From: Anabaena sp. WA102
Lineage (GTDB): Bacteria; Cyanobacteriota; Cyanobacteriia; Cyanobacteriales; Nostocaceae
NCBI RefSeq assembly: GCF_001277295.1
Contig: NZ_CP011456.1
Location: forward strand, 124,001 to 188,000
DNA length: 64,000 bases
Direction: 5' to 3'
The notes under the pieces were generated by a model, which saw only the letters and a list, made by a program, of their open reading frames with translations, was not told where the DNA came from and made no database searches. Position numbers and translations under genes: made by a program. The number at the start of each line of letters is the position of its first letter. The stretch's first letter is position 1. Shown here one piece after another: positions 35,095 to 43,675 of the stretch.

Positions 35095-35194
35095 TTAAGT
35101 AATGGGACAGAATTAATTACACAATTGATTTTTCTGTTCCCTGTTCCCTGTTCCCTCTCTCAACGAGTGAATTTAATTTTGTCCGACTACTTAA
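35095..35194. mobile_element. ~100-bp TTAAGTA inverted-repeat element
   Basis: Left end TTAAGTAATGGGACAGAA and right end TTTTGTCCGACTACTTAA are imperfect inverted repeats (19 of 22 positions match). The interior contains GTTCCCT tandem units. Left-end relatives lie at 754, 776 and 6948. It has no coding capacity and ends at the stop codon of the GlsB-like gene. Confidence 0.6.
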
Positions 35195-35195
35195 G

Positions 35196-35468
35196 TTATA
35201 CTCTGCTGCTTCTTTGCCATAACCCCCATAAATAAATCGCAATAATTGCCCCTATAACTGCCACTACTACTCCAGGAATACTTAAAGATGCGGATGTAAG
35301 TTGTAAGGTCCCTGTACGAATGAGAGTAAATAAAGTTCCACCGATAAAAGCACCAACAATACCTAATATCATGGTGGATATCATCCCCCCACCTTGATAA
35401 CCAGGATAGACTGATTTGGCAATTACACCAGCTAATAGTCCTAAAATTATCCAAGTAATAATATTCAT
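35196..35468 (-). CDS. GlsB/YeaQ/YmgE-type membrane protein
   Basis: A 90-residue transglycosylase-associated-type membrane protein from the ATG at 35468 (MNIITWIILGLLAGVIAKSV); GAGGA lies upstream. Three hydrophobic helices with the glycine-rich signature GGGMISTMILGIVGAFIGG. Members are linked to stress responses, but the biochemical role is unknown. The TTAAGTA element immediately abuts the stop codon. Confidence 0.88.
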   Translation of the reverse strand: MNIITWIILGLLAGVIAKSVYPGYQGGGMISTMILGIVGAFIGGTLFTLIRTGTLQLTSASLSIPGVVVAVIGAIIAIYLWGLWQRSSRV

Positions 35469-35610
35469 GGATGTCCTCAAAAATTTGACTCAAGTTATGT
35501 CAAATTTATCAAGGCTTCATATTATTTATTTCTATCTAATGACATAAACTATATAAATCAAAAGGTATGTAGTTTTGTTCTCTTCATAAATTATCACTAC
35601 ATACCAATTC

Positions 35611-35745
35611 AATACTGCTCGGTTAATAAAATGTAGGTTGGTTTCAGCCACAGCAAGACCCAACAAAATCCTTAATAATGTTGAGTTTCTTTGCGTTAAC
35701 CCAACCTACCATATAACGTTTTTTAGTCTTAACCGAGTAGTATTG
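35611..35745. repeat. ~135-bp element with inverted ends
   Basis: Outer ends AATACTGCTCGGTTAA and TTAACCGAGTAGTATT match imperfectly; inner inverted pair TAGGTTGG and CCAACCTA. It fills most of the 35481-35759 gap between the GlsB-like gene and hemN. No coding capacity. Confidence 0.55.
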
Positions 35746-35759
35746 CATAGCAATTCTAA

Positions 35760-37142
35760 TTAAATAGAACGAGAGAATTTTGTCTCTCTAGTTCTTGTAT
35801 GAGTATCGAAAACAACCGCAATATTTCTAACTAGCAATCTGCCAATATCAGTAATATGGATTTCATCAGCTAAGACATTTACTAATCCATCAGCTTGTAG
35901 AGGTGCTAATTCTTTGAGTTCATAGGAGAAATATCTATCAAAATTGATATGATACTTCTGTTCAATTTCTAACTTATTTAGTTGAAAGTGAGACATTATG
36001 GACATAATTACATCCCGTCTAATAATGTCATCTTGAGTGAGTTTAATACCTTTACTAGTAGGAATTACACCACTCGCAACTGCTTTGTAATAATCCTTTA
36101 ATTCCTTGTGGTTTTGAGCATAGGCATCTTCTAACATACTAATAGATGTAGCCCCAAACCCAAATAATTCGGTTTCTGCATGGGTAGTATAACCTTGGAA
36201 ATTACGTTTTAGTGTACCATGACGTTGAGCGATCGCTAATTCGTTATTATTTTTAGCAAAATGATCCATGCCAATAAACAGGTACTCGTTATTAGTTAAT
36301 TCCTCAATTGTCATTTTGAGAATATCTAACTTTTCTTCTGCTCCCGGTAATGCGTCTTGAGGAATCATTTTTTGCACAGGTTTAATCCAAGGCACATAAG
36401 CAAAATTAAACACGACAATTCTATCAGCATCTAAATTCATTGTTTTGTGTAATGTTTCCCGAAAAGTATCAAGAGTTTGATAGGGTAAACCATAAATTAA
36501 GTCTACATTCACACTATCAAATTTAGCCTCCTTAATCCAACTCATTACATCAAACAGCAATGATTCTGGTTGAATGCGATTCACTGCTTTTTGTACTTCC
36601 GGGTTAAAATCTTGAATACCAAAACTAATGCGATTAAAGCCAATATCCCTCAGAAACAAGATGTAATCTCTAGTCACATAGCGGGGGTTAATTTCAATAG
36701 ATACTTCTGCATCTGAAGCAATTTGAAAATTATGGGTAATACTTTTCCACAGGAATTCTACTTGATTAAGTTCTAAATAATTTGGTGTACCTCCACCCCA
36801 ATGAATCTGAAGTACCTTTCTATCTTTATCAATTAAAGCTGAAGTATTTTTGATTTCCTGTTCCAAATGTTCTAGATATGGAATAGCCATATTCTTGTTA
36901 TTGGTAATTACCGTATTGCAACCACAGAAATAGCAAGCACTTTGGCAAAAAGGAATATGGAAATACAAAGATAGGGGCGTTTTTCGTTGATTGGAAGCGG
37001 TAATTGCAGATTGAAACTCTCTTGCGGTGAAATTTTCACTTAATTCTGTTGCTGGGGGATAACTCGTGTATCTAGGAGCGCGAGTATCATACTTTTGAAT
37101 TAGATCAAAATCAAACTTAACGCCAGGTAATAGAAAAACCAT
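35760..37142 (-). CDS. hemN: oxygen-independent coproporphyrinogen III oxidase
   Basis: A radical SAM enzyme that converts coproporphyrinogen III to protoporphyrinogen IX without O2. 460 residues from the ATG at 37142 (GGAG upstream). Cluster cysteines are Cys66, Cys70 and Cys73 in HIPFCQSACYFCGCN. Also seen: IHWGGGTPNYL and VNVDLIYGLPYQT. The N-terminal YTSYPPATELSENF is typical of true HemN rather than HemW. It neighbours a heme oxygenase and an AcsF homologue, the low-oxygen trio. Confidence 0.94.
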   Translation of the reverse strand: MVFLLPGVKFDFDLIQKYDTRAPRYTSYPPATELSENFTAREFQSAITASNQRKTPLSLYFHIPFCQSACYFCGCNTVITNNKNMAIPYLEHLEQEIKNTSALIDKDRKVLQIHWGGGTPNYLELNQVEFLWKSITHNFQIASDAEVSIEINPRYVTRDYILFLRDIGFNRISFGIQDFNPEVQKAVNRIQPESLLFDVMSWIKEAKFDSVNVDLIYGLPYQTLDTFRETLHKTMNLDADRIVVFNFAYVPWIKPVQKMIPQDALPGAEEKLDILKMTIEELTNNEYLFIGMDHFAKNNNELAIAQRHGTLKRNFQGYTTHAETELFGFGATSISMLEDAYAQNHKELKDYYKAVASGVIPTSKGIKLTQDDIIRRDVIMSIMSHFQLNKLEIEQKYHINFDRYFSYELKELAPLQADGLVNVLADEIHITDIGRLLVRNIAVVFDTHTRTRETKFSRSI

Positions 37143-37389
37143 TACAGTCTCCAATAAATGTGAGTATATTTCTGTGTAGTTGGGAAGTAATCAATTTTCC
37201 CAATTTAATGTTGTAATTTAGGATTTAGCAAATAGAATATATTTATTCTATTTGTTTGTAGTTAGCATTATTTTTTGACGAACCACAGAGGCACAGAGAA
37301 CACAGAGGAAGAGGATGGATTTTTATATAATTCATCGTTGCTAAAGTTAATTGGGTGATGAATTATATTTTTGTAAATTATGCAGGGAC

Positions 37390-38064
37390 TTAAACTAAAT
37401 CATTGTAAGTGGCTCTACCAAGAGCTTCGATTAAGATACTTTCCAATTCTTGAAGTATCTGCATATTTAACTTAAAAGCATGGTTAGCTTCTGCTACAAT
37501 TTTGTCAGCGGTTGTATCATCAATATTAACTTTATCTAATGCTTGACGATACTTTCCTTTGAAAGTCTGCTTGTCTGGAATTTGCTGAAAATTGTAAAAG
37601 GAAGTTCCTTCATGTCCAGAAAGTTTTAAGGCTGACTGAGCAATTTTTTGGAGCATTTGCCCACCAGAAAGATCACCCAAATAACGAGTATAGGAATGAG
37701 CTAACAATAGTGCGGGTTCATGAGTGGAAATTTGTTGGATACGCGCAGTATAAGCTTGGGCGGCAGGTGAAGGGGTGATGCGTTTGTGCCATTGACTCCC
37801 ATAATAAAATAACATATCTTGCTCTAGGCAAGATTGGCGATTTAGTTCGGGAAAATAAATCAAACTAATCACAGGATGCTGTTTATGTTTCTCAATTGCT
37901 GCTTCTAGTTCACTATAAACAAAATAGAAATTTCTCAACAATTGAATGAAACAATCTCTATCTACAACTCCTTGCACAAAACATTTCATGAAGCCGAGAT
38001 TTTCTGAATCTGTATGCGCTTGTTGAGTTCCTATACGCAGTTTCATTGCCAAATCATTACTCAT
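37390..38064 (-). CDS. ho2: heme oxygenase (probably the low-oxygen isoform, ho2-like)
   Basis: Opens heme to biliverdin IX-alpha with ferredoxin, supplying phycobilins and the phytochrome chromophore. 224 residues. The proximal histidine is His17 (GTQQAHTDSE), and the distal helix shows LLLAHSYTRYLGDLSGGQML. It is in the same orientation as hemN, 247 bp upstream of it. The clustering with hemN and acsF is what suggests isoform 2; the sequence alone does not settle it. Confidence 0.88.
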   Translation of the reverse strand: MSNDLAMKLRIGTQQAHTDSENLGFMKCFVQGVVDRDCFIQLLRNFYFVYSELEAAIEKHKQHPVISLIYFPELNRQSCLEQDMLFYYGSQWHKRITPSPAAQAYTARIQQISTHEPALLLAHSYTRYLGDLSGGQMLQKIAQSALKLSGHEGTSFYNFQQIPDKQTFKGKYRQALDKVNIDDTTADKIVAEANHAFKLNMQILQELESILIEALGRATYNDLV

Positions 38065-38288
38065 TCTTAGTTCCTTCTTGTTTACTTGTCAGGGTTTGCA
38101 AATTTCAACGACTTGTTTATCAGTTCACCGTCGTTATCATCACAGGAAAATTGCTATTCTGTGGGAATAGGGTTTTGAGAATAATTTCTCTAGCACAAAT
38201 TACTACCGATGTGGATTTCGGCTATTTTTACTGCTCCTGAAATTATTTAACTATTATTCTTTGTATAACTATAAGAGTATTCATATTT

Positions 38289-38306
38289 ATTTATGGTTTC
38301 ATAAAT
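38289..38306. promoter_or_regulatory. candidate operator palindrome between ho and acsF
   Basis: ATTTATG-GTTT-CATAAAT is a perfect inverted repeat (8-bp arms if the flanking T/A are counted) in the 377-bp divergent intergenic region. Size and symmetry would fit a MarR-type dimer site such as ChlR uses for this gene set, but I know no consensus to compare it with. AT-rich palindromes of this length can occur by chance. Confidence 0.3.
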
Positions 38307-38441
38307 ACATTTGTCCCGTAAATAGGTATTTAAACTATACGAAAGTTAAGAATAATTCAGTATTTTTGTAAGAATTAGTTTCAATAGTTTAACTGATGAC
38401 TAATAACAAATATTTATGCTTATATAATTTTAAGGCAGATA

Positions 38442-39536
38442 ATGGTAAAGGGACTACTTATGGTTAAATCGTTGGATAAACCGCCACTTGATTTATCGAA
38501 ATCGGGTGTAAAAACACCAGTTCAAGAAACATTATTAACACCCAGATTTTATACCACTGACTTTGATACAGTGGCAAAAATGGATATTTCTGGGTATGAA
38601 ACAGAATTAAGGGCTGTAATTGACGAACTCAAGGCTGATTATAACCGTCATCACTTTGTGCGAGATGATGAATTTAAGCAAGGTTGGGATCACATTGTTG
38701 GTGAAAAACGACTTGCTTTTATTGACTTTTTAGAACGTTCTTGTACTTCGGAATTCTCTGGGTTTTTACTATTTAAAGAATTATCTCGTCGTCTCAAGGA
38801 TAGTAACCCTTTACTATCAGAAGCATTTGCTTATTTAGCGCGAGATGAAGCCCGTCATGCTGGCTTTTTGAATAAGTCAATGGCAGATTTTAACCTTTCC
38901 CTTGACTTGAGTTATCTCACTAAAAATCGTACCTATACATTTTTCCCAATCGAGTGGGTTATTTACACAGTTTACCTATCGGAAAAAATCGGTTATTGGC
39001 GTTACATTTTAGTATTTCGCCATATGGAAAAAAATCCAGAGTACCAGTTTTATCCTCTATTTAGAAAGTTTGAAAGTTGGTGTCAAGATGAGAATAGACA
39101 CGGTGATTTTTTCAAGGCTTTGTTACGTTCTCAACCCCAGTTATGGAATAATTGGAAATCTCGGCTATGGGTGCGATTCTTCCTATTAACTGTATTCGCT
39201 ACCCACACCATGACAGTATTTGAAAGAGGGAATTTCTATGAAATCTTAGGTATGCACCCTCGTAAATATAATACTCAAGTAATTGAGGAAACCAACAAAA
39301 CCGCAGCTAAGGCATTTCCAATTATTTTAAATACCAATCACCCATACTTTTTCTGGTATTTGGAACAATGTGCATTGTATAATCAGAAAATAATTGATCT
39401 CAATCAAATTAATGATTGGGGAATTGTGAAATTTATCCAAAAAATTCCCTTAACTTTAATGATTTTTTGGTATATGTTCAAGATTTTTCTGATTAAACCC
39501 ATCAACACAGAAGCAACTCGTGAACAAGTTTGTTAA
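38442..39536 (+). CDS. acsF: Mg-protoporphyrin IX monomethyl ester cyclase (AcsF/ChlA, probably isoform II)
   Basis: The diiron enzyme that forms the isocyclic ring of chlorophyll. 364 residues from the ATG at 38442, or 358 from 38460 (MVKSLDKPPLDLSK), each with a purine-rich site upstream. Diiron segments: FLERSCTSEFSGFLLFKEL, LARDEARHAGFL and WCQDENRHGDFF. Divergent from ho and hemN. In Synechocystis the homologous trio chlAII-ho2-hemN is induced at low oxygen by ChlR; no chlR-like gene lies here. Confidence 0.92.
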   Translation: MVKGLLMVKSLDKPPLDLSKSGVKTPVQETLLTPRFYTTDFDTVAKMDISGYETELRAVIDELKADYNRHHFVRDDEFKQGWDHIVGEKRLAFIDFLERSCTSEFSGFLLFKELSRRLKDSNPLLSEAFAYLARDEARHAGFLNKSMADFNLSLDLSYLTKNRTYTFFPIEWVIYTVYLSEKIGYWRYILVFRHMEKNPEYQFYPLFRKFESWCQDENRHGDFFKALLRSQPQLWNNWKSRLWVRFFLLTVFATHTMTVFERGNFYEILGMHPRKYNTQVIEETNKTAAKAFPIILNTNHPYFFWYLEQCALYNQKIIDLNQINDWGIVKFIQKIPLTLMIFWYMFKIFLIKPINTEATREQVC

Positions 39537-39550
39537 TTAATCAATCAATC

Positions 39551-39583
39551 AGATCCCCGACTTCTTCGAGAAGTCGGGGATCT
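39551..39583. repeat. 33-bp perfect hairpin, copy 5 (loop TCG)
   Basis: Same arms as at 2109 with loop TCG, between the convergent acsF and metal-binding-lipoprotein genes. Confidence 0.85.
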
Positions 39584-39588
39584 AATCC

Positions 39589-40662
39589 TTATTTTTCACT
39601 TTTTAATTGCAATGGCGTATATTTTCCCCCTAATGCTTCAACAATAGCGCGGGTATTTGCTGCCATCATCTTTATATAAGTATCGCCATTACTACCTTTT
39701 GCCCCAATAGAATCAGAATAAAGTGAAGTTGGTGCTAATTTTACTCCGGCTTCTTCGGCTACTGTTTTAATTAAAGCTGGATTAATTGTTGTTTCAGCAA
39801 ATATGGCAGGAACACCGATTTTTTTAATTGACTCTACTAACTTTTTCACGGTTTGGGCGCTGGGTTGTTCTTCCGTACTAATGCCAATTAAAGTTCCAGC
39901 GATCGCTATTTTATAAGCACTTCCATAATATTGAAAAGCATCATGGGTAGTGATGAGTTTCCTTTTATCTGCGGGAATTGTTTGAATTTCTTGAAGAATC
40001 CAAATATGTAATTGCTGTAATTCATCAGTTAGCTTTTGGGCATTTTGAGTAAATTTTTCTTTGTCCTCCGGTGACAATTCAATTAAACTATCTCGAATGG
40101 CTTTCACCATAGATATAACATTTTCTGCACTGCCCCAAACGTGAGGATCTGGAACAATTTGTCCTTTACCTTTATCTAACTTTAAAGATATAACAACTTC
40201 CCCCACAGGGATTTTTTTTACTTTCCCTCCAGTTGCATTCATTAACTTAATCAGTCCCGGTTCTAAATTGTAACCGTTATACAAAATCAAGTTAGCTTTC
40301 TCCAAAACCCGACTATCTGCGGGTACAGGTTCGTAAACGTGAGGGTCTGCACCTGGTTTAAGAATACCCGTAATCTGTACTTCTTCTCCACCAATTTCTT
40401 CAGCCAAGTCAGCAATAATGGTACTTGTTGCTACAACCTGCGGCTTAGTATTTCCCTGGGGTTGGGAGTTGGGAGTACAACCCATTAAAGCCAAAGATAA
40501 GAACATTCCTAGCCAAAGGGGATTAAGTAAAGAGAACCTAACCCCCAACCCCTTCCCTAGCAGGGAAGGGGAGTAAGAATAAAAGCCTCTCTCCTCACAG
40601 GGTAGAGGTTTGGAGAGAGGTTTCAGTAATAAGTCATACATTGGATTAAGTATTAGTTTCAT
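39589..40662 (-). CDS. mntC: Mn/Zn ABC transporter substrate-binding lipoprotein
   Basis: A cluster A-I metal-binding protein (MntC/ZnuA family), 357 residues as read. The mature domain begins after the lipobox ALMGC. Metal-ligand regions: GADPHVYEP, DPHVWG, the acid in FAETTINP, and LYSDSIG. The lack of a His-rich loop favours Mn over Zn. The first 45 or so residues are odd: residues about 14-45 (LKPLSKPLPCEERGFYSYSP onward) are encoded by a dispersed repeat, so the signal peptide appears displaced. Divergent from its ATPase and permease genes. Confidence 0.88.
   Translation of the reverse strand: MKLILNPMYDLLLKPLSKPLPCEERGFYSYSPSLLGKGLGVRFSLLNPLWLGMFLSLALMGCTPNSQPQGNTKPQVVATSTIIADLAEEIGGEEVQITGILKPGADPHVYEPVPADSRVLEKANLILYNGYNLEPGLIKLMNATGGKVKKIPVGEVVISLKLDKGKGQIVPDPHVWGSAENVISMVKAIRDSLIELSPEDKEKFTQNAQKLTDELQQLHIWILQEIQTIPADKRKLITTHDAFQYYGSAYKIAIAGTLIGISTEEQPSAQTVKKLVESIKKIGVPAIFAETTINPALIKTVAEEAGVKLAPTSLYSDSIGAKGSNGDTYIKMMAANTRAIVEALGGKYTPLQLKSEK
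40532..40623. repeat. dispersed repeat inside the mntC 5-prime region
   Basis: The text CCCCTTCCCTAGCAGGGAAG is a palindrome and is followed by AAAAGCCTCTCTCC...GGAGAGAGG, another inverted pair. This is a dispersed repeat type common in Nostocales intergenic DNA. Here it lies within the open reading frame, between the start codon and the hydrophobic core of the signal peptide, and keeps the frame open. Confidence 0.6.
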
Positions 40663-40752
40663 TTATCTCACTGATTACTTCTAGTTATAGATATTCTCAT
40701 ATTTCTCTCATTTTTATGGTAAGCTCAAAAAATAAGTATTTTAAATAGGGTT

Positions 40753-41574
40753 ATGCAAAACTTCTCTTTTTACCAAAAATTTAGCCTATCTCCTGTAAAT
40801 CAAGTAGATATACCTGCACAAATTATCAAATCTATTGACATGAATTCATCAACAGCAATTAACATCACTCATGTAGGTGTACATTACCGCGCACAAGAAG
40901 CACTTCGGGATGTTAACTGCATAATTAAACCAGGAAAGCTAACGGGAATTTTTGGACCCAATGGCGCGGGTAAAAGTACATTAATGAAAGCTATTTTGGG
41001 ATTAGTTCCCATGAGTAGTGGTCAAGTTTTATATAAGAGCAAGCCTTTAATGCAGCAACTAGAAAAAGTTGCTTATGTACCACAACGTAGCCAAATTGAC
41101 TGGAATTACCCCGCTACTGTGTGGGATGTAGTGATGATGGGGCGTGTCAAAAAAACAGGATGGTTACGGAGCTTCTCCACAGTTAGCCGTCAAATCGCTA
41201 AACAAGCATTAGAACGAGTGGGAATAGAAGAATTAAAAAATCGTCCCATTGGTGAACTTTCTGGAGGACAACAACAACGGGTATTTCTAGCCAGGGCGTT
41301 AACTCAAGAAGCGGAAATTTTCTGTTTTGATGAACCCTTTGTCGGGATAGATCAAAAAACCCAAGCTATCATTTTTGAAGTCTTTGAAGAATTAGCAAAA
41401 AACAATAAAATTGTCTTAGTAGTTAATCATGATTTAGGCGAATCAATCACCCATTTTGATGATTTAATCTTACTAAACTGCGAAGTAATTGCCACAGGTT
41501 CACGCCAACAAGTCTTGACAGAAGAAAACTTATATCGTGCTTATAGTGGTAAAGTTATGTACTTTGCGGCTTAA
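40753..41574 (+). CDS. mntA: Mn/Zn ABC transporter ATP-binding protein
   Basis: A 273-residue ABC ATPase. Walker A GPNGAGKST, Q-loop YVPQRSQIDW, signature LSGGQQQR, Walker B IFCFDEPFVGID and switch His in VVNHDLGES. The first 29 residues before MNSSTAINITHV are not conserved in the family, so translation may start at 40840 instead. It powers uptake with the permease encoded downstream and the divergent binding protein. Confidence 0.92.
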   Translation: MQNFSFYQKFSLSPVNQVDIPAQIIKSIDMNSSTAINITHVGVHYRAQEALRDVNCIIKPGKLTGIFGPNGAGKSTLMKAILGLVPMSSGQVLYKSKPLMQQLEKVAYVPQRSQIDWNYPATVWDVVMMGRVKKTGWLRSFSTVSRQIAKQALERVGIEELKNRPIGELSGGQQQRVFLARALTQEAEIFCFDEPFVGIDQKTQAIIFEVFEELAKNNKIVLVVNHDLGESITHFDDLILLNCEVIATGSRQQVLTEENLYRAYSGKVMYFAA

Positions 41575-41636
41575 TTTATTATGTGTTTGAATCAGCCAGA
41601 ATCAGCCAGGGAATAAATTCCCTGTCTTATAGCTAA

Positions 41637-41654
41637 AGTCGGTTAAAACCGACT
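41637..41654. repeat. AGTCGGTT-AA-AACCGACT hairpin
   Basis: A perfect 8-bp inverted repeat between the ATPase and permease genes, followed by ATTTTAGG. It may attenuate or process the transcript; it is also a common intergenic motif in cyanobacteria. Confidence 0.4.
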
Positions 41655-41690
41655 ATTTTAGGATAATTAATTTGTTTCCCAATCAGCAAT

Positions 41691-42557
41691 ATGTTTCAAG
41701 CACTAATAGAACCGTTGCAATATGGCTTCATGCAGCGTTCCTTAATCATCGCCATATTAGTAGGCTTATTGTGTGCCATTGTTGGTAGTTATTTAATGGT
41801 ACAACGCCTTGCATTGCTGGGTGATGCTATTAGTCATTCAGTATTACCAGGACTAGCGATCGCCTTCATGATTGGTGCTAATATCTTTGTCGGGGCGTTT
41901 ATTGCCGGTGTTTTGAGTACAATGGCTATAGCCGTAATTAAAACCCGATCTCCCATTAAAGAAGATGCCGCTATGGGCATAGTTTTTTCTGCCTTTTTTG
42001 CCCTTGGAGTTACTTTAATTACAGTCATTCAAAAGGATAATAAAATTGATTTGAATCACTTTCTTTTTGGTAATATTTTGGGCGTAACTAGAGACGAAGT
42101 CCGAGACACTGCTATTATTGCAGCTATTGTTTTAATAGTAGTTTTCTTATTATACAAAGAACTGTTATTTTACACTTTTGATCCTTTAGGCGCACAAGCT
42201 GCGGGTTTACCAGTTAATCGCTTAAATTTTGGTTTAATGTTGTTAATTGCTTTAACAATTGTTGCCAGTATGAAAGCTGTGGGAGTAATTTTAGTATTAT
42301 CACTTTTAATTACTCCAGGGGCAACTGCTTATTTATTGGTGAACCGTTTACATGAGGTAATGATTTTGGGGGCGGTAATTGGGGTAATTTCTAGTATTAG
42401 TGGAATGTATCTCAGCTACTTTTATAATTTACCCTCTGGTCCGGCGATTGTGTTAGTGGTTTCGGGTTTATTTACGTTGGCTTTGTTGTTTAGTCCTCGA
42501 CATGGGATTTTGATTCCTATTAACAGTCTCCGGTCTAAAGACGCGGAGATTCTATAG
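41691..42557 (+). CDS. mntB: Mn/Zn ABC transporter permease
   Basis: A 288-residue ABC-3 family permease with eight or nine hydrophobic helices. Family segments: LLGDAISHSVLPGLAIAFM near residue 40 and GVILVLSLLITPGATAYLL near 200. It completes the importer with the genes upstream. The closing segment LFSPRHGIL is typical of the family. Confidence 0.93.
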   Translation: MFQALIEPLQYGFMQRSLIIAILVGLLCAIVGSYLMVQRLALLGDAISHSVLPGLAIAFMIGANIFVGAFIAGVLSTMAIAVIKTRSPIKEDAAMGIVFSAFFALGVTLITVIQKDNKIDLNHFLFGNILGVTRDEVRDTAIIAAIVLIVVFLLYKELLFYTFDPLGAQAAGLPVNRLNFGLMLLIALTIVASMKAVGVILVLSLLITPGATAYLLVNRLHEVMILGAVIGVISSISGMYLSYFYNLPSGPAIVLVVSGLFTLALLFSPRHGILIPINSLRSKDAEIL

Positions 42558-42619
42558 AGAGTTTCAGTTTATATCCCTCAGTTATCCCAGTTTTAGGCAT
42601 TGATGGAAAATTTACCCAG

Positions 42620-42660
42620 AAAAAAAAGCGGGCTAACCGCTTATTAGAAGGTTAACCCGT
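42620..42660 (-). terminator. duplicated ycf35 terminator
   Basis: Read on the minus strand: CGGGTTAACC, an 11-base loop, GGTTAGCCCG and then eight Ts, an intrinsic terminator. It is a copy of the terminator at 49439 and belongs to a 90-bp duplicated block (42620-42709) with one mismatch against 49439-49528. Confidence 0.8.
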
Positions 42661-42689
42661 TTCACTTTGGGAACGCGCTACAGAAATTG

Positions 42690-42836
42690 TTACTGCAATA
42701 CCAACTTAAACTGAGGAAATCGGCGACTATAGGGACTAGAACGCACGTCAGCTAAGGCTGTTACTTGATGTTGGTGTAACAGTTCGATAAATGTTTCAAT
42801 TGTATGATTGGAATGACCAATAGTGAATGTTTTCAT
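42690..42836 (-). pseudogene. chimeric remnant: DUF488 N-terminus joined to the ycf35 3-prime end
   Basis: A 48-codon frame from an ATG at 42836. MKTFTIGHSNHTIETFIELL followed by HQHQVTALADVRSSPYSRRF is a clear DUF488 N-terminus (normally about 120-180 residues). After PQF the sequence switches to KLVLQ and stop, exactly the last codons of ycf35, followed by the ycf35 terminator. It is therefore a recombination joint, not a complete gene. Whether the 48-residue peptide is made is unknown. Confidence 0.82.
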
Positions 42837-42931
42837 AATTTGTTATTATGGGGAATAACACTGAATTACAATTATTTACAGGCATTTTAACGGTTATAAT
42901 GTCAAAATGCAAATATACTTTTTACACTGAA

Positions 42932-43162
42932 CTAGGCAACTTGCAACGGTTTTGTAGGAAGCATTCGGGGTTCTGGTAATACTTGATTTTCTTGAGTAAG
43001 CATCTCAACAAAAGCCTCAATTACTTCCTGACCATTTCTAGCAGCTTCTTCGTAAGTTTTACCATGTGTATGAAACTGTTGCCAGGGAAATTCAGGTAAG
43101 TGAACTAAAAAAAGTTGATCCTCTTGAGACCATTGAATTACCATGCTGTAGTGATAAATCAT
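42932..43162 (-). CDS. hicB: HicB-family antitoxin
   Basis: A 76-residue partial RNase H-fold HicB antitoxin (YSMVIQWSQEDQLFLVHLPE, then HGKTYEEAARNGQEVIEAFV). No C-terminal DNA-binding domain is visible. It overlaps the upstream hicA gene by 4 bp (ATGA), the usual toxin-first order of HicAB loci. Confidence 0.88.
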   Translation of the reverse strand: MIYHYSMVIQWSQEDQLFLVHLPEFPWQQFHTHGKTYEEAARNGQEVIEAFVEMLTQENQVLPEPRMLPTKPLQVA

Positions 43163-43398
43163 TCTTCACCTTCCTTATTTTCTGGTTTTTCTAGTTCTTC
43201 AAGTTTTTTCAGCACCCGTTGAATGTTTTTGTCTAAATATAGCGGAGCATCATCTCCATCTTTTCCCGGTATGGTTAAGGGTTCTTCTGGTAATAAAGGA
43301 TGTTTCCAATAAGTATGACTTCCTTTACCTCTACCTGCTTGAAGGAGATACCCAACTTTTGCTACTATTGCCTTCAGTTCTCTTATTTTCTTCGGCAT
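43159..43398 (-). CDS. hicA: HicA-family mRNA interferase toxin
   Basis: A 79-residue HicA toxin with a double-stranded-RNA-binding-like fold. The catalytic histidine is in GRGKGSHTYWKHP. HicA proteins cleave mRNA when free of HicB. The acidic C-terminal tail (EELEKPENKEGEE) is longer than in short HicA proteins. Confidence 0.87.
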   Translation of the reverse strand: MPKKIRELKAIVAKVGYLLQAGRGKGSHTYWKHPLLPEEPLTIPGKDGDDAPLYLDKNIQRVLKKLEELEKPENKEGEE

Positions 43399-43675
43399 TT
43401 CTCATTACCACACTCCCCGTTTATATTTTATGCTATTTCTGTACAACATAATCATTGTCTGAATCAGGATATCCAGGATTTAAGGATTTACAGGATGATG
43501 ATAAGATTAATATGATAGATTATAATCCAAATCATTTTGTCCGATTATTCAACCAATAAACCCTCAAATTTACCTACCGTCTATCAGTCCTCACATTCTA
43601 CCAAAATTATCAATGACTAAGATAAATCAAATCAAAAAATCCTGATATGGCTACGCCACGCTATCAGACAATCAA

